DNA of 64,000 nucleotides from Pseudomonas morbosilactucae (GCF_023241715.1 NZ_JALQCW010000036.1:1-64000); one strand, 5' to 3'. Positions 45,344 through 54,976 are shown, counted from the first letter of the stretch. The notes: generated from the letters alone by a model not told the origin. A program made the numbers and translations.

Positions 45344-46615
45344 ATGAGCTACGTGATCGACCGACGCCTGAACGGCAAGAACAAGAGCACGGTGAACCGC
45401 CAGCGGTTTCTCCGGCGTTACCGTGACCACATCAAAAAGGCGGTGGAAGAAGCCGTCAGCCGCCGCTCCATTACCGACATGGAGCACGGCGAACAGATCA
45501 GCATTCCCGGCCGGGATATCGATGAGCCCGTGCTGCACCATGGCCGTGGTGGCAAACAGACCGTCGTGCACCCGGGTAACAAGGAATTTACCGCCGGCGA
45601 ACACATCGCCCGGCCTCAGGGTGGAGGCGGCGGCGGGGGCCGCGGCAAGGCCGGTAACTCCGGAGAGGGCATGGATGAGTTCGTGTTCCAGATCACCCAG
45701 GAAGAGTTCCTGGAGTTCATGTTCGAGGACTTGGAACTGCCCAACCTGGTCAAGCGCAACCTGACCGGCACCGACACCTTCAAGACCGTGCGCGCGGGCA
45801 TCAGCAACGAAGGCAACCCGTCACGTATCAACATCATTCGCACCCTGCGCTCGGCCCATGCCCGGCGTATCGCCCTGTCAGGCAGCAGCCGGGCCAAATT
45901 GCGCGAGGCCAAGGAGGAACTGGCGCGGCTGAAACGGGAAGAGCCGGACAACTTCGGCGATATCCAGGAACTGGAAACCGAAATCGAGCGTTTGAGTGCG
46001 CGGATTCACCGGGTGCCCTTCCTCGACACTTTCGACCTCAAGTACAACCTGCTGATCAAGCAGCCCAACCCCAGCTCCAAGGCGGTGATGTTCTGCCTGA
46101 TGGACGTTTCCGGCTCCATGACCCAGGCCACCAAGGACATTGCCAAGCGCTTCTTCATCCTTTTGTACCTGTTCCTCAAGCGCAACTACGACAAGATCGA
46201 TGTGGTCTTTATCCGCCACCACACCAGCGCCCGCGAAGTGGATGAGGAAGAGTTCTTCTACTCCCGGGAAACCGGCGGCACCATTGTCTCCAGTGCCCTG
46301 AAGCTGATGCAGGAGATCATGGCCGAGCGCTACCCGAGCAATGAATGGAACATCTATGCCGCCCAGGCCTCCGACGGCGACAACTGGAACGATGACTCAC
46401 CGATCTGCCGCGACATCCTGATCAACCAGATCATGCCGTTCGTGCAGTACTACACCTACGTGGAAATCACCCCCCGCGAACACCAGGCGCTGTGGTTCGA
46501 ATACGAGCGCATCGCTGACGCCTTTTCCGACACCTTCGCCCAACAGCAACTGGTCTCGGCCGGAGATATCTATCCGGTCTTCCGTGAACTCTTCCAGCGC
46601 AGGTTAGTGACATGA
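45344..46615 (+). CDS. yeaH: YeaH/YhbH family protein (DUF444)
   Basis: Partner gene of prkA with no settled biochemical role. 423 residues. The N-terminus is strongly basic, then a glycine-rich stretch (GGGGGGGRGK, about 90), a charged coiled-coil-like segment (about 185-220), and a von Willebrand A-like half with the metal-site motif MDVSGSMTQ (about 252). ATG 45344 has GGAGG upstream. Overlaps spoVR by four bases. Confidence 0.92.
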   Translation: MSYVIDRRLNGKNKSTVNRQRFLRRYRDHIKKAVEEAVSRRSITDMEHGEQISIPGRDIDEPVLHHGRGGKQTVVHPGNKEFTAGEHIARPQGGGGGGGRGKAGNSGEGMDEFVFQITQEEFLEFMFEDLELPNLVKRNLTGTDTFKTVRAGISNEGNPSRINIIRTLRSAHARRIALSGSSRAKLREAKEELARLKREEPDNFGDIQELETEIERLSARIHRVPFLDTFDLKYNLLIKQPNPSSKAVMFCLMDVSGSMTQATKDIAKRFFILLYLFLKRNYDKIDVVFIRHHTSAREVDEEEFFYSRETGGTIVSSALKLMQEIMAERYPSNEWNIYAAQASDGDNWNDDSPICRDILINQIMPFVQYYTYVEITPREHQALWFEYERIADAFSDTFAQQQLVSAGDIYPVFRELFQRRLVT

Positions 46616-48174
46616 CCGCCAGAGAGCAGAAACGCCAACCTATCTCCACCGGCTCGGAATGGACGTTCGAGCTGATCCAGGCCTACGACCGCGAAATCAG
46701 CCGTATCGCGGCCCGGTACGCCCTGGACACCTACCCCAACCAGATCGAAGTGATCACCGCCGAGCAGATGATGGATGCGTACGCCTCGGTGGGCATGCCA
46801 TTGGGTTATCACCATTGGTCCTACGGCAAACATTTCCTCAGCACTGAAAAGTCCTACAGCCGCGGCCAGATGGGCCTGGCCTATGAAATCGTCATCAACT
46901 CCGACCCCTGCATCGCCTACCTGATGGAAGAAAACACCATCTGCATGCAGGCCCTGGTGGTGGCACACGCCTGCTACGGCCATAACAGCTTCTTCAAGGG
47001 CAACTACCTGTTCCGTACCTGGACCGACGCCAGCTCAATCATCGATTACCTGGTGTTCGCCAAGCAGTACATCATGCAGTGCGAAGAGCGCCACGGCATC
47101 GATGCGGTGGAAGACCTCCTGGATTCCTGCCACGCCCTGATGAACTACGGCGTGGACCGCTACAAGCGTCCCTACCCCATCTCCGCCGAAGAGGAACGGC
47201 GCCGGCAGAAAGACCGTGAAGAGCACCTGCAGAAACAGATCAATGACCTGTGGCGCACCATCCCCAAAGGGGCGGACAAATACAGCGACAAGGACAATGC
47301 GCGCTTCCCCGCCGAACCTCAGGAAAACATCCTCTATTTCATCGAAAAACACGCGCCGCTGCTGGAACCCTGGCAACGGGAAATCGTGCGCATCGTGCGC
47401 AAGATCGCCCAGTACTTCTACCCGCAACGCCAGACCCAGGTGATGAACGAAGGCTGGGCGACCTTCTGGCATTACACGCTGATGAACGACCTGTACGACG
47501 AAGGCCTGGTCACCGACGGCTTCATGATGGAGTTCCTCACATCCCACACCAGCGTGGTGTTCCAGCCAGGCTTCGACAGCCCTTACTACAGCGGTATCAA
47601 CCCCTACGCCTTGGGCTTTGCCATGTACCGGGATATTCGCCGTATGTGCGAAAACCCCACGGATGAAGACCGCCACTGGTTCCCGGACCTGGCCGGGACC
47701 GACTGGCTGTCGAGCATCAAGTTCGCCATGAGCAGCTTCAAGGACGAGAGCTTCATCCTGCAGTACCTCTCGCCCAAGGTGATCCGCGACCTCAAGCTGT
47801 TCAGCATCATGGATGACGACCAGAAAGACGACTTGCTGGTGCCCGCCATCCACGATGAAGGCGGTTATCGGATCATCCGCGAAACCCTGGCCGCGCAGTA
47901 CAACCTGGGCAACCGCGAACCCAACGTGCAGATCTGGAGCATCGACCGTCGTGGCGACCGCTCGCTGACCCTGCGCCACCAACAACACGACCGCAAACCC
48001 CTCGGTGACTCCACCGACGAAGTGCTCAAGCACCTGCACCGGTTGTGGGGCTTCGATATTCACCTGGAAACCCTGCAAGGCGACCAAGTGACCAAAACCC
48101 ATCACGTACCGCCCCGCAGCGATCACAACGAAGGCGATTACGGCCGTCTGGACCTGGCTGTCATCCACCTTTGA
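46612..48174 (+). CDS. SpoVR family protein (YcgB)
   Basis: Homologue of Bacillus stage V sporulation protein R, here in a non-sporulating genus. 520 residues. Conserved histidine-rich segments such as AHACYGHNSFFKGN (about 123-136) and MNEGWATFWHYTL (about 278-290) look like metal-binding sites of a hydrolase-like fold, but no reaction is known to me. Start ATG overlaps the yeaH stop, so it is translationally coupled. Last gene of the operon; a strong hairpin follows. Confidence 0.93.
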   Translation: MTAREQKRQPISTGSEWTFELIQAYDREISRIAARYALDTYPNQIEVITAEQMMDAYASVGMPLGYHHWSYGKHFLSTEKSYSRGQMGLAYEIVINSDPCIAYLMEENTICMQALVVAHACYGHNSFFKGNYLFRTWTDASSIIDYLVFAKQYIMQCEERHGIDAVEDLLDSCHALMNYGVDRYKRPYPISAEEERRRQKDREEHLQKQINDLWRTIPKGADKYSDKDNARFPAEPQENILYFIEKHAPLLEPWQREIVRIVRKIAQYFYPQRQTQVMNEGWATFWHYTLMNDLYDEGLVTDGFMMEFLTSHTSVVFQPGFDSPYYSGINPYALGFAMYRDIRRMCENPTDEDRHWFPDLAGTDWLSSIKFAMSSFKDESFILQYLSPKVIRDLKLFSIMDDDQKDDLLVPAIHDEGGYRIIRETLAAQYNLGNREPNVQIWSIDRRGDRSLTLRHQQHDRKPLGDSTDEVLKHLHRLWGFDIHLETLQGDQVTKTHHVPPRSDHNEGDYGRLDLAVIHL

Positions 48175-48185
48175 AGCCGTGATCA

Positions 48186-48240
48186 AACCTCCGCTAGCGC
48201 GGCACAAGGGTTATTCTGTCGCGCTAACGGAGGTTTTTTT
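48186..48240 (+). terminator. Terminator of the prkA operon that contains the cca Shine-Dalgarno
   Basis: Arms 48186-48201 and 48220-48235 pair over 16 positions with one mismatch (CCTCCG with CGGAGG, TAGCGCG with CGCGCTA), followed by seven T. The ATG of cca begins at 48241, directly after the T-run, so the CGGAGG in the 3' arm is also the only ribosome binding site for cca. Confidence 0.88.
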
Positions 48241-49470
48241 ATGCAGATTTACAAGGTCGGCGGCGCAGTGCGCGATCGCCTGCTGGGCGAGCCGGTCACT
48301 GATATCGACTGGGTCGTGGTGGGCGCTACCAGCGAAGAGATGCTCGCCCAGGGCTTTCGTCCCGTGGGTGCTGATTTCCCGGTATTCCTTCACCCCAAGA
48401 GCGGCGAGGAATATGCCCTGGCCCGCACCGAGCGCAAGAGCGGGCGCGGCTACGGCGGATTCACCTTTCACGCCAGCCCCGAGGTCACCCTTGAAGAGGA
48501 CCTGATCCGCCGCGACCTGACGATCAACGCCATGGCGGAAGATGACAAGGGCAACCTGACCGATCCTTATCACGGTCAAAAGGACCTGAAAGACCATATC
48601 CTGCGCCATGTTTCCCCGGCATTCGCCGAAGATCCCCTGCGAGTCCTGCGGGTCGCCCGTTTTGCCGCTCGCTACGCCGGGCTCGGTTTTTCAGTGGCCC
48701 AAGAAACCCTGGAACTGATGCGCCAGCTCAGTGAATCTGGCGAATTGGAGGCCCTGACGCCCGAGCGCAGCTGGAAAGAAATCTCCCGTGCTCTCATGGA
48801 GAAGCAGCCACAGGTGTTTATCCAGGTGCTGCGTGATTGCGCCGCACTCAAGGTCCTGATGCCGGAAGTAGATGCCCTGTTCGGCGTGCCCCAACCGCCG
48901 ATCCACCACCCGGAGATCGACTGTGGCGTACACACCCTCAGCGTTGTGCAACAAGCAGCCCTGCACCAACAGCCGCTCACCGTGCGCTGGGCTTGCCTGC
49001 TCCACGACCTGGGCAAGGGCCTGACCCCAGAAGACCAATGGCCTCGGCACCTTGAACATGAACACACGGGGCTGAAACTGATCGAAGCGGTGAACCAGCG
49101 CTTCAAGGTCCCTCGGGATTGCCAGGAGCTGGCGGTGCTGGTGGGCGAGTACCACACCCACAGCCATCGTGCTTTTGAGCTGAGGGCATCGACCCTGCTG
49201 GCACTGCTGCAAAGCTTCGACGTGTATCGCCGCCCGCAACGTTTCGACGAGTTCATCGCCGCGTGTGAAATGGATGCACGGGGGCGTCTGGGCCTGGAGT
49301 CGCGCCCCTACCCTCAAGCCGACTACCTCAGGGGCGCAGCCAGTGCCGCACGCGCCGTGGCGGTTCAGCCATTGCTGGAACAGGGATTCAAAGGGCCCGC
49401 ATTGGGGGAGGCGCTGAAGCGCGAGCGCTTGAACGCACTAAAGGCCTACAAGGAACAGCACACGCCTTGA
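48241..49470 (+). CDS. cca: CCA-adding tRNA nucleotidyltransferase with HD domain
   Basis: Builds or repairs the 3' CCA of tRNAs without a template. The class II polymerase motifs KVGGAVRDRLLG (about 5-16) and DIDWVVVG (metal Asp pair, about 21-23) and the RRDLTINAMA segment (about 91) are intact. The HD phosphohydrolase motif LLHDLGKG lies near residue 258. 409 residues. Its ribosome binding site lies in the preceding terminator hairpin. Confidence 0.96.
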   Translation: MQIYKVGGAVRDRLLGEPVTDIDWVVVGATSEEMLAQGFRPVGADFPVFLHPKSGEEYALARTERKSGRGYGGFTFHASPEVTLEEDLIRRDLTINAMAEDDKGNLTDPYHGQKDLKDHILRHVSPAFAEDPLRVLRVARFAARYAGLGFSVAQETLELMRQLSESGELEALTPERSWKEISRALMEKQPQVFIQVLRDCAALKVLMPEVDALFGVPQPPIHHPEIDCGVHTLSVVQQAALHQQPLTVRWACLLHDLGKGLTPEDQWPRHLEHEHTGLKLIEAVNQRFKVPRDCQELAVLVGEYHTHSHRAFELRASTLLALLQSFDVYRRPQRFDEFIAACEMDARGRLGLESRPYPQADYLRGAASAARAVAVQPLLEQGFKGPALGEALKRERLNALKAYKEQHTP

Positions 49471-49476
49471 GCAACC

Positions 49477-49508
49477 CGCGAGCAGGCGGGCACCCGAGCT
49501 TGCTCGCG
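49477..49508. repeat. REP-like hairpin between cca and folK
   Basis: CGCGAGCA (49477-49484) and TGCTCGCG (49501-49508) pair exactly around a 16-base interior. The CGAGCTTGCTCGCG wording is common in Pseudomonas REP sequences. Sits between convergent genes and may serve both as terminator. Confidence 0.65.
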
Positions 49509-49516
49509 AAAGGCCG

Positions 49517-50032
49517 TCAGAGACCGGGTGGCGTCAATTGCTGGCCACGCCACTCGAACGCTACCGGCGCCAGTACTTGATCGATCTGGGCGTCGCGCCA
49601 AAGCGCATCAAGGCGCTTGCCCGCCAGCGGATGCACACGCTCCGGCGCCATCAACGACAAAGGCCAGAGCACAAAGGCATTCTTGAGAATTTCGGCCCTG
49701 GGCAGGATCAACCCGTCAAAGTTGCCAACCAGATCGCCATACAGAAGCACGTCGATATCCAGCGGCAGGCCTTTGCGTTCAGGCGCATAACGCCCGTTGT
49801 CCGCCTCGATGAACTTCAAGCGGCGATCCAGCTCCATCAACGACAAGTCGGTCTGCGCTGAGACCACCAGGTTGAAGAACGGGCCGCTCTTGATCCCCAC
49901 CGGCTGGCTCTCGAACACCGCCGAGCAACGCAGATCCAGCAAAAAATCCGCCAGGGCATCGAGCCCCGCTCGCAGATGGGTTTCGCGCTCGATATTGCTA
50001 CCGAGCCCCAGAAAAACCTGAGTTAGCGACAT
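49517..50032 (-). CDS. folK: HPPK, folate pyrophosphokinase
   Basis: Transfers pyrophosphate from ATP to 6-hydroxymethyl-7,8-dihydropterin in folate synthesis. The opening VFLGLGSNIERETHL (about 6-20) and the signature RKGLPLDIDVLLYGD (about 85-99) carry the metal Asp pair. 171 residues. Overlaps folB by ten bases; the two catalyse consecutive steps. Confidence 0.94.
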   Translation of the reverse strand: MSLTQVFLGLGSNIERETHLRAGLDALADFLLDLRCSAVFESQPVGIKSGPFFNLVVSAQTDLSLMELDRRLKFIEADNGRYAPERKGLPLDIDVLLYGDLVGNFDGLILPRAEILKNAFVLWPLSLMAPERVHPLAGKRLDALWRDAQIDQVLAPVAFEWRGQQLTPPGL

Positions 50033-50376
50033 CCGCGCTCGATCTCCACGCCAACGCCGCGGGCGGCCGGCACGGCGCCAGGCTTGGTCAGCTTCAAATG
50101 CAACCAGGGGATCTGGAATTCGCTCATCAACACCTCAGCGAGACGCTCGGCAAAGGTTTCCACCAACTGAAATTGCGCCTGCTCGGCAAAGGCCTGGATG
50201 CGCGAAGACACGCTGGCGTAGTCGAGGGCCAGGGTCAGATCATCGCCCGCCGCCGCTGGGCGATTGTCCCAGGCAAAGCTCAGATCCAGGCGCAGGCACT
50301 GGGTAATCCCGCGTTCCCAGTCGTAGGCACCGATCACAGTGTCGACTTCCAGGCCTTCGATAAACACTCTGTCCAA
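50023..50376 (-). CDS. folB: Dihydroneopterin aldolase
   Basis: Releases glycolaldehyde from dihydroneopterin in folate synthesis. The motif FIEGLEVDTVIGAYDWER at about 4-21 is typical, and the catalytic lysine lies in LKLTKPGAV (about 100). I chose TTG 50376 (117 residues): GGAGAAG lies at good spacing and DRVFIEGL then follows directly; the open frame adds eight residues (MSCCGEEC) that do not look conserved. Upstream of and overlapping folK. Confidence 0.92.
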   Translation of the reverse strand: MDRVFIEGLEVDTVIGAYDWERGITQCLRLDLSFAWDNRPAAAGDDLTLALDYASVSSRIQAFAEQAQFQLVETFAERLAEVLMSEFQIPWLHLKLTKPGAVPAARGVGVEIERGCR

Positions 50377-50450
50377 GCACTCTTCTCCGCAGCACGACAA
50401 GGGCGCAATGCGCCGTTAGAATCAGGGCGTCCTCGCCCGGAATAGTTAGC

Positions 50451-51020
50451 ATGTTTTGGTTACTGGCGATCCTCGCCTACCTGCTCGGCTCTCTGTCCTT
50501 CGCCATTTTGCTCAGCCGCCTGACCGGTCATCCGGATCCGCGAATGAGTGGCTCGGGTAATGCCGGCGCCACCAACATGCTGCGCCTGGCCGGCAAGAAG
50601 CTCGCCGTACTGACCTTGCTCGGCGATCTGTGCAAGGGATTGCTCCCTGTCCTGATCGCCAGCCTGGCCGGGCTTTCCCTGCAACAACAGGCCTGGATCG
50701 GCCTGTGCGCCGTACTCGGCCACCTGTTCCCGGTGTACTTTCGCTTTCGCGGCGGCAAAGGTGTCGCCACCGCTGCCGGCATGCTGCTGGGGCTTTACCC
50801 GCCAGCCGCGCTGCTGGCCATCGCCGCCTGGCTGCTGACCTTCTACCTCACCCGCACCAGCTCCCTGGCTGCGCTGATCGCCACCCCCCTGACCTTGCCG
50901 CTGTTGGCCTGGCAGGAGCCGGAAGCGCTGTTGCCGATGAGCGTGCTCACACTGCTGATCGTCTGGCGCCACCGGGGCAATTTACGCGACCTGTTTGCCG
51001 GGCGCGAACGGCATTTTTGA
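50451..51020 (+). CDS. plsY: Glycerol-3-phosphate acyltransferase PlsY
   Basis: Membrane enzyme that acylates glycerol-3-phosphate from acyl-phosphate, first step of phospholipid synthesis. 189 residues with about five membrane helices. Cytoplasmic loop motifs SGSGNAGATNMLR (about 37-49), KG (about 63) and FRFRGGKGVAT (about 101-111) are present. Divergent from folB with a 74-bp gap; convergent with tsaD, with no clear terminator in the 45-bp gap. Confidence 0.95.
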   Translation: MFWLLAILAYLLGSLSFAILLSRLTGHPDPRMSGSGNAGATNMLRLAGKKLAVLTLLGDLCKGLLPVLIASLAGLSLQQQAWIGLCAVLGHLFPVYFRFRGGKGVATAAGMLLGLYPPAALLAIAAWLLTFYLTRTSSLAALIATPLTLPLLAWQEPEALLPMSVLTLLIVWRHRGNLRDLFAGRERHF

Positions 51021-51065
51021 ATCTCGTCGATGAGCCGATTTCACCTTCATCCGGCCGCAATCCGC

Positions 51066-52091
51066 TCACAGCGCTGACAATTGCTCCATCGGCCAACGCG
51101 CCTGCACGCTGATGGCCAGGCTTTCCTGCTGCCCGGCCAGCAAGCGCTGGCAACCGGCAAAGGCGATCATCGCGCCATTGTCGGTACAGAACTCAGGACG
51201 AGCGTAGAACACTTGGCCCTTCATATCCCCGAGCATTTTCTCCAGGGACACCCGCAACGCCTTGTTGGCACTCACACCACCGGCAATGACCAGGCTTTTC
51301 AGCCCGGTCTGCTTCAAGGCGCGTTTGCACTTGACGGTCAAAGTGTCCACCACCGCCTGCTGGAACGCGAGGGCGATGTCGCAACGGGTTTGCTCGCTGT
51401 CGTCTCCAGCGCTGACGCACTGCTGCCAGGTGTTCAGGGCAGAGGTTTTCAAACCGCTGAAGCTGAACTCCAGGCCCGGACGATCGGTCATCGGCCGCGG
51501 GAATACGAAACGCCCCGCCACACCTTGCATGGCCAAGCGCGCGATCTCCGGACCACCCGGATAATTCAGGCCCATCATCTTTGCAGTCTTGTCGAACGCT
51601 TCGCCGGCGGCATCATCCAGGGACTCGCCCAACAGCTCGTATTGGCCGATGCCATCGACCCGAACCAGTTGGGTATGACCACCCGACACCAACAAAGCGA
51701 CGAACGGAAACTCCGGCGGTTGCGCCTCCAGCATCGGCGCCAGCAAGTGGCCTTCCATGTGGTGCACGCCCAGGGCAGGAATGCCCCAGGCAAAGGCCAG
51801 CGCCTGGGCGCAAGAAGCCCCCACCAACAAGGCACCGACCAGGCCCGGGCCCGCCGTGTAGGCGATGGCGTCGATCTCGGTAGGCACGCAGTCGGCCTCG
51901 GCCAGAACCTGGCGGATCAACGGCAGCATGCGTTTGACGTGGTCACGTGAGGCCAGCTCCGGCACCACGCCACCATAGGCGCGGTGCAGGTCGATCTGAC
52001 TAAACAGCGCATCGGCCAGCAGGCCGCGTTCACTGTCGTAAAGCGCGACGCCGGTTTCGTCGCAGGAGGTTTCTAATCCCAGTACTAGCAT
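51066..52091 (-). CDS. tsaD: tRNA threonylcarbamoyladenosine synthase subunit TsaD
   Basis: Transfers threonylcarbamoyl to A37 of ANN-decoding tRNAs. The metal motif HHMEGHLLAPM (His about 110 and 114), the opening LGLETSCDETGVA and the nucleotide segment VSGGHTQLV (about 135) are intact. 341 residues. Divergent from rpsU; an AT-rich TATTAT about 35 bp upstream of its ATG could be its -10. Confidence 0.96.
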   Translation of the reverse strand: MLVLGLETSCDETGVALYDSERGLLADALFSQIDLHRAYGGVVPELASRDHVKRMLPLIRQVLAEADCVPTEIDAIAYTAGPGLVGALLVGASCAQALAFAWGIPALGVHHMEGHLLAPMLEAQPPEFPFVALLVSGGHTQLVRVDGIGQYELLGESLDDAAGEAFDKTAKMMGLNYPGGPEIARLAMQGVAGRFVFPRPMTDRPGLEFSFSGLKTSALNTWQQCVSAGDDSEQTRCDIALAFQQAVVDTLTVKCKRALKQTGLKSLVIAGGVSANKALRVSLEKMLGDMKGQVFYARPEFCTDNGAMIAFAGCQRLLAGQQESLAISVQARWPMEQLSAL

Positions 52092-52291
52092 GGGTTTGCG
52101 CCTTGTAGAGGCTGAATTCGAAGGCGCGCATAATAGTCGCCACTCCTGCCCCCGACCAGCGGTTTTCGATCAGAGGCTTTGCATTCCGAGCGTTGAGGGG
52201 TTAACATCCGCAACCCTTAAAAACCGACGACCTCAGCCGCGATTTTTGCGACGAGAACGTTGACCCCGGTAATGAATGAAGGTAGCTCTGG

Positions 52292-52507
52292 ATGCCAGCC
52301 GTCAAAGTTAAAGAGAACGAACCCTTCGACGTAGCTCTGCGTCGTTTCAAGCGCTCCTGCGAAAAAGCCGGTGTTCTGGCTGAAGTTCGTAGCCGCGAAT
52401 TTTACGAGAAGCCGACTTCTGAGCGTAAGCGCAAGGCAGCTGCTGCTGTTAAGCGTCACGCCAAGAAAGTTCAGCGCGAACAGCGCCGCGCCGTACGTCT
52501 GTACTAA
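52292..52507 (+). CDS. rpsU: 30S ribosomal protein S21
   Basis: Small basic ribosomal subunit protein that helps mRNA-rRNA pairing at initiation. 71 residues with the invariant opening [26 protein letters not shown] (seen over the first 27 residues). Head of the classical rpsU-dnaG-rpoD macromolecular synthesis operon. GAAGG lies about 12 bp upstream of the ATG. Confidence 0.97.
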
Positions 52508-52537
52508 TACACAGACGTTCGCTGCAAGCTTCTGCCA

Positions 52538-52558
52538 AGCCCGGCCCTCAGCCGGGCT
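52538..52558 (+). terminator. Attenuator-like hairpin after rpsU
   Basis: AGCCCGGC (52538-52545) and GCCGGGCT (52551-52558) make a perfect 8-bp stem with loop CCTCA, 30 bp after rpsU. There is no T-run, which fits a partial stop or processing site. E. coli has such an element between rpsU and dnaG, keeping S21 output above primase. Confidence 0.6.
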
Positions 52559-52988
52559 AATGGCATTTGCGGACAACGCTTGATGCTTCACTGTCAAAGC
52601 CGCACACGCGACCAAGACAACCTGCTTCACACGTCAGACCTGGCTACTGCCAGCGGTGCACGTCTCTTCTGACGAGCCTTCCAAGGCTACTGACGAGCAC
52701 ACCTTTTCTGATTTCCTACAGACGATCAGCCCAAGGCGCCACTCTTCGCGCGCCCGCTTATGAGCTATCCGAGGCCTGTCATTGGCCGCTGCCGGACTCA
52801 GGGCAACATCTTCAAATCGTCGATTACTGATTGGAACTAACGTCAGTGAACCTTCGACAGATAAACTTTCCGACAACGATCAAACCGACAGCAATGGGTC
52901 GAGCCAGGCATTTTCTGTGCTTCGTATTCCCTGAATGTTCGCCGCCCTCGTTTAGGTCCAATTTCCGCGCAGTGATGATGAGAACGCC
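52559..52988 (+). other. Long non-coding gap between rpsU and dnaG
   Basis: No supported gene in about 430 bp. Open frames here (such as 52567-52830) lack binding sites and family resemblance. P. aeruginosa has a GatB/YqeY-domain gene at this place, as I recall; I see none. The region may hold internal promoters for dnaG-rpoD, but none matched well. Confidence 0.5.
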
Positions 52989-54962
52989 ATGGCCGGGCTA
53001 ATTCCCCAGAGCTTTATTGACGACCTTCTGAACCGCACCGACATCGTCGATGTTGTCAGCTCGCGCGTGCAAATGAAAAAAGCAGGCAAGAACTACACGG
53101 CCTGCTGCCCGTTCCACAAAGAAAAAACCCCGTCCTTCAGCGTCAGCCCCGACAAGCAGTTCTACTACTGCTTCGGCTGCGGCGCCGGCGGCAACGCCCT
53201 GGGTTTTATCATGGACCACGACAACCTGGACTTCCCCCAGGCTGTCGAGGAGCTGGCCAAAGCCGCCGGCATGGAGATACCTCGCGAAGAGAGCGGCCGC
53301 GCACAACGCAAACCGCGCCAGCCCACCGACTCGCCGCTGTACCCGCTGCTCACCGCCGCCGCCGACTTTTATCGCCAGGCCCTGAAAAGCCACCCGGCAC
53401 GCAAAGCCGCAGTGGATTACCTCAAGGGCCGCGGCCTGACCGGCGAAATCGCCCGGGACTTCGGCCTCGGCTTTGCACCACCTGGCTGGGACAACCTGTT
53501 CAAACACCTGAGCAGCGACACCCTGCAGCAGAAAGCCATGATCGATGCCGGCCTACTGATCGAGAACGCCGAAACCGGCAAGCGCTATGACCGCTTCCGC
53601 GACCGCGTCATGTTCCCGATCCGCGACAGCCGTGGACGCATCATCGCCTTCGGCGGCCGGGTGCTGGGTGACGACAAGCCCAAGTACCTGAACTCCCCGG
53701 AAACCCCAGTCTTCCATAAGGGCCAGGAACTCTACGGGCTGTTCGAAGCCCGCAAGAACAACCGCAACCTCGATGAAATCATCGTCGTCGAAGGCTACAT
53801 GGACGTCATTGCCCTGGCCCAGCAAGGCCTGCGCAATGCCGTCGCGACCCTGGGCACGGCAACCAGCGAAGAACACCTCAAGCGCCTGTTCCGCATTGTG
53901 CCCAACGTGCTGTTCTGCTTTGACGGCGACCAGGCTGGACGCAAGGCGGCCTGGCGTGCCCTGGAAGCCGCGCTGCCGTGCCTGCAGGACGGACGTCGCG
54001 CACGCTTCCTGTTCCTCCCGGAAGGCGAAGACCCGGACACCCTGGTTCGCTCCGAAGGCACCGATGCTTTCCGCGCCCGGATCAATCAGCATGCCCAGCC
54101 CCTGGCGGACTACTTCTTCCAGCAACTGATCGATGAATCGGACCCGCGCTCCCTCGAAGGCAAGGCCCACATGGCCACCCTCGCGGCACCACTGATCGAA
54201 AAAGTCCCGGGCGCCAACCTGCGCCTGCTGATGCGCCAGCGCCTCAGCGAGATCACCGGCCTCAACAATGAAGCCGTCAATCAGTTGGTGCAAAGTGCCC
54301 CCCAGGAGCCGCCGCCCCTCTACGACGCCGGCATCGACTACGACGGGATCCCCGACTACAGCGATTACCAGCAACCTCAGGAGGCCTACGCGCCGCAGCA
54401 GGAATGGACCCCCAAGAAGGGTGGCGGCGGCAAGAAGTGGGACAACAAACCCTGGGACAAGAACGGCAAGGGCAAGCGTCGGGACGGTGATCGCGATCAA
54501 CCTCGCGGCCCGCGAGTGCCTGCAGCGGTGGAGCCACCGACGCTGTCAGCCCTGCGAACACTGCTGCATCACCCGACGCTTGCAGAAAAAGTTGAAGATG
54601 CCGGGCATTTTGCCGATGACGACAACACCAACACGCAATTGCTGGTGGCCCTGATCGAAGCTGTACAGAAAAATCCTAAGCTACGCTCTATTCATCAACT
54701 GATGGCGCGCTGGCACGGCACCCAACAAGGGAATCTGCTGACAGCGCTGGCGGAAAAGGAGTGGCTGATTGAAGGCGATAACCTTGAACAACAGTTTTTC
54801 GACACCATTAAGAGCTTGTCCGCTCGTCAACGCGAGCGTGTTTTGGAACAACTTCTCAGGAAATCGCGTCAAAGCGAACTGAGTAGCGAAGAGAAAATCC
54901 AGCTACTCGAGCTTTTAAAACGCAATGTTCCCGCATCAAACCCGACCTCAACTGGCGCGTGA
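52989..54962 (+). CDS. dnaG: DNA primase
   Basis: Makes RNA primers for replication. The zinc finger CHC2 type uses Cys40, His43, Cys61 and Cys64. The Toprim core has VVEGYMDVIALA (about 262) and CFDGDQAGRKAA (about 309). A Gly/Lys/Asp-rich linker (about 470-510) joins the C-terminal DnaB-binding domain. 657 residues, family length. Middle gene of rpsU-dnaG-rpoD. Confidence 0.97.
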   Translation: MAGLIPQSFIDDLLNRTDIVDVVSSRVQMKKAGKNYTACCPFHKEKTPSFSVSPDKQFYYCFGCGAGGNALGFIMDHDNLDFPQAVEELAKAAGMEIPREESGRAQRKPRQPTDSPLYPLLTAAADFYRQALKSHPARKAAVDYLKGRGLTGEIARDFGLGFAPPGWDNLFKHLSSDTLQQKAMIDAGLLIENAETGKRYDRFRDRVMFPIRDSRGRIIAFGGRVLGDDKPKYLNSPETPVFHKGQELYGLFEARKNNRNLDEIIVVEGYMDVIALAQQGLRNAVATLGTATSEEHLKRLFRIVPNVLFCFDGDQAGRKAAWRALEAALPCLQDGRRARFLFLPEGEDPDTLVRSEGTDAFRARINQHAQPLADYFFQQLIDESDPRSLEGKAHMATLAAPLIEKVPGANLRLLMRQRLSEITGLNNEAVNQLVQSAPQEPPPLYDAGIDYDGIPDYSDYQQPQEAYAPQQEWTPKKGGGGKKWDNKPWDKNGKGKRRDGDRDQPRGPRVPAAVEPPTLSALRTLLHHPTLAEKVEDAGHFADDDNTNTQLLVALIEAVQKNPKLRSIHQLMARWHGTQQGNLLTALAEKEWLIEGDNLEQQFFDTIKSLSARQRERVLEQLLRKSRQSELSSEEKIQLLELLKRNVPASNPTSTGA

Positions 54963-54976
54963 GGTCATAGCTCGGG

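Noticed and set aside
52567..52830. 87-codon frame between rpsU and dnaG
   Set aside because: No ribosome binding site, no family likeness, and composition unlike neighbouring genes.
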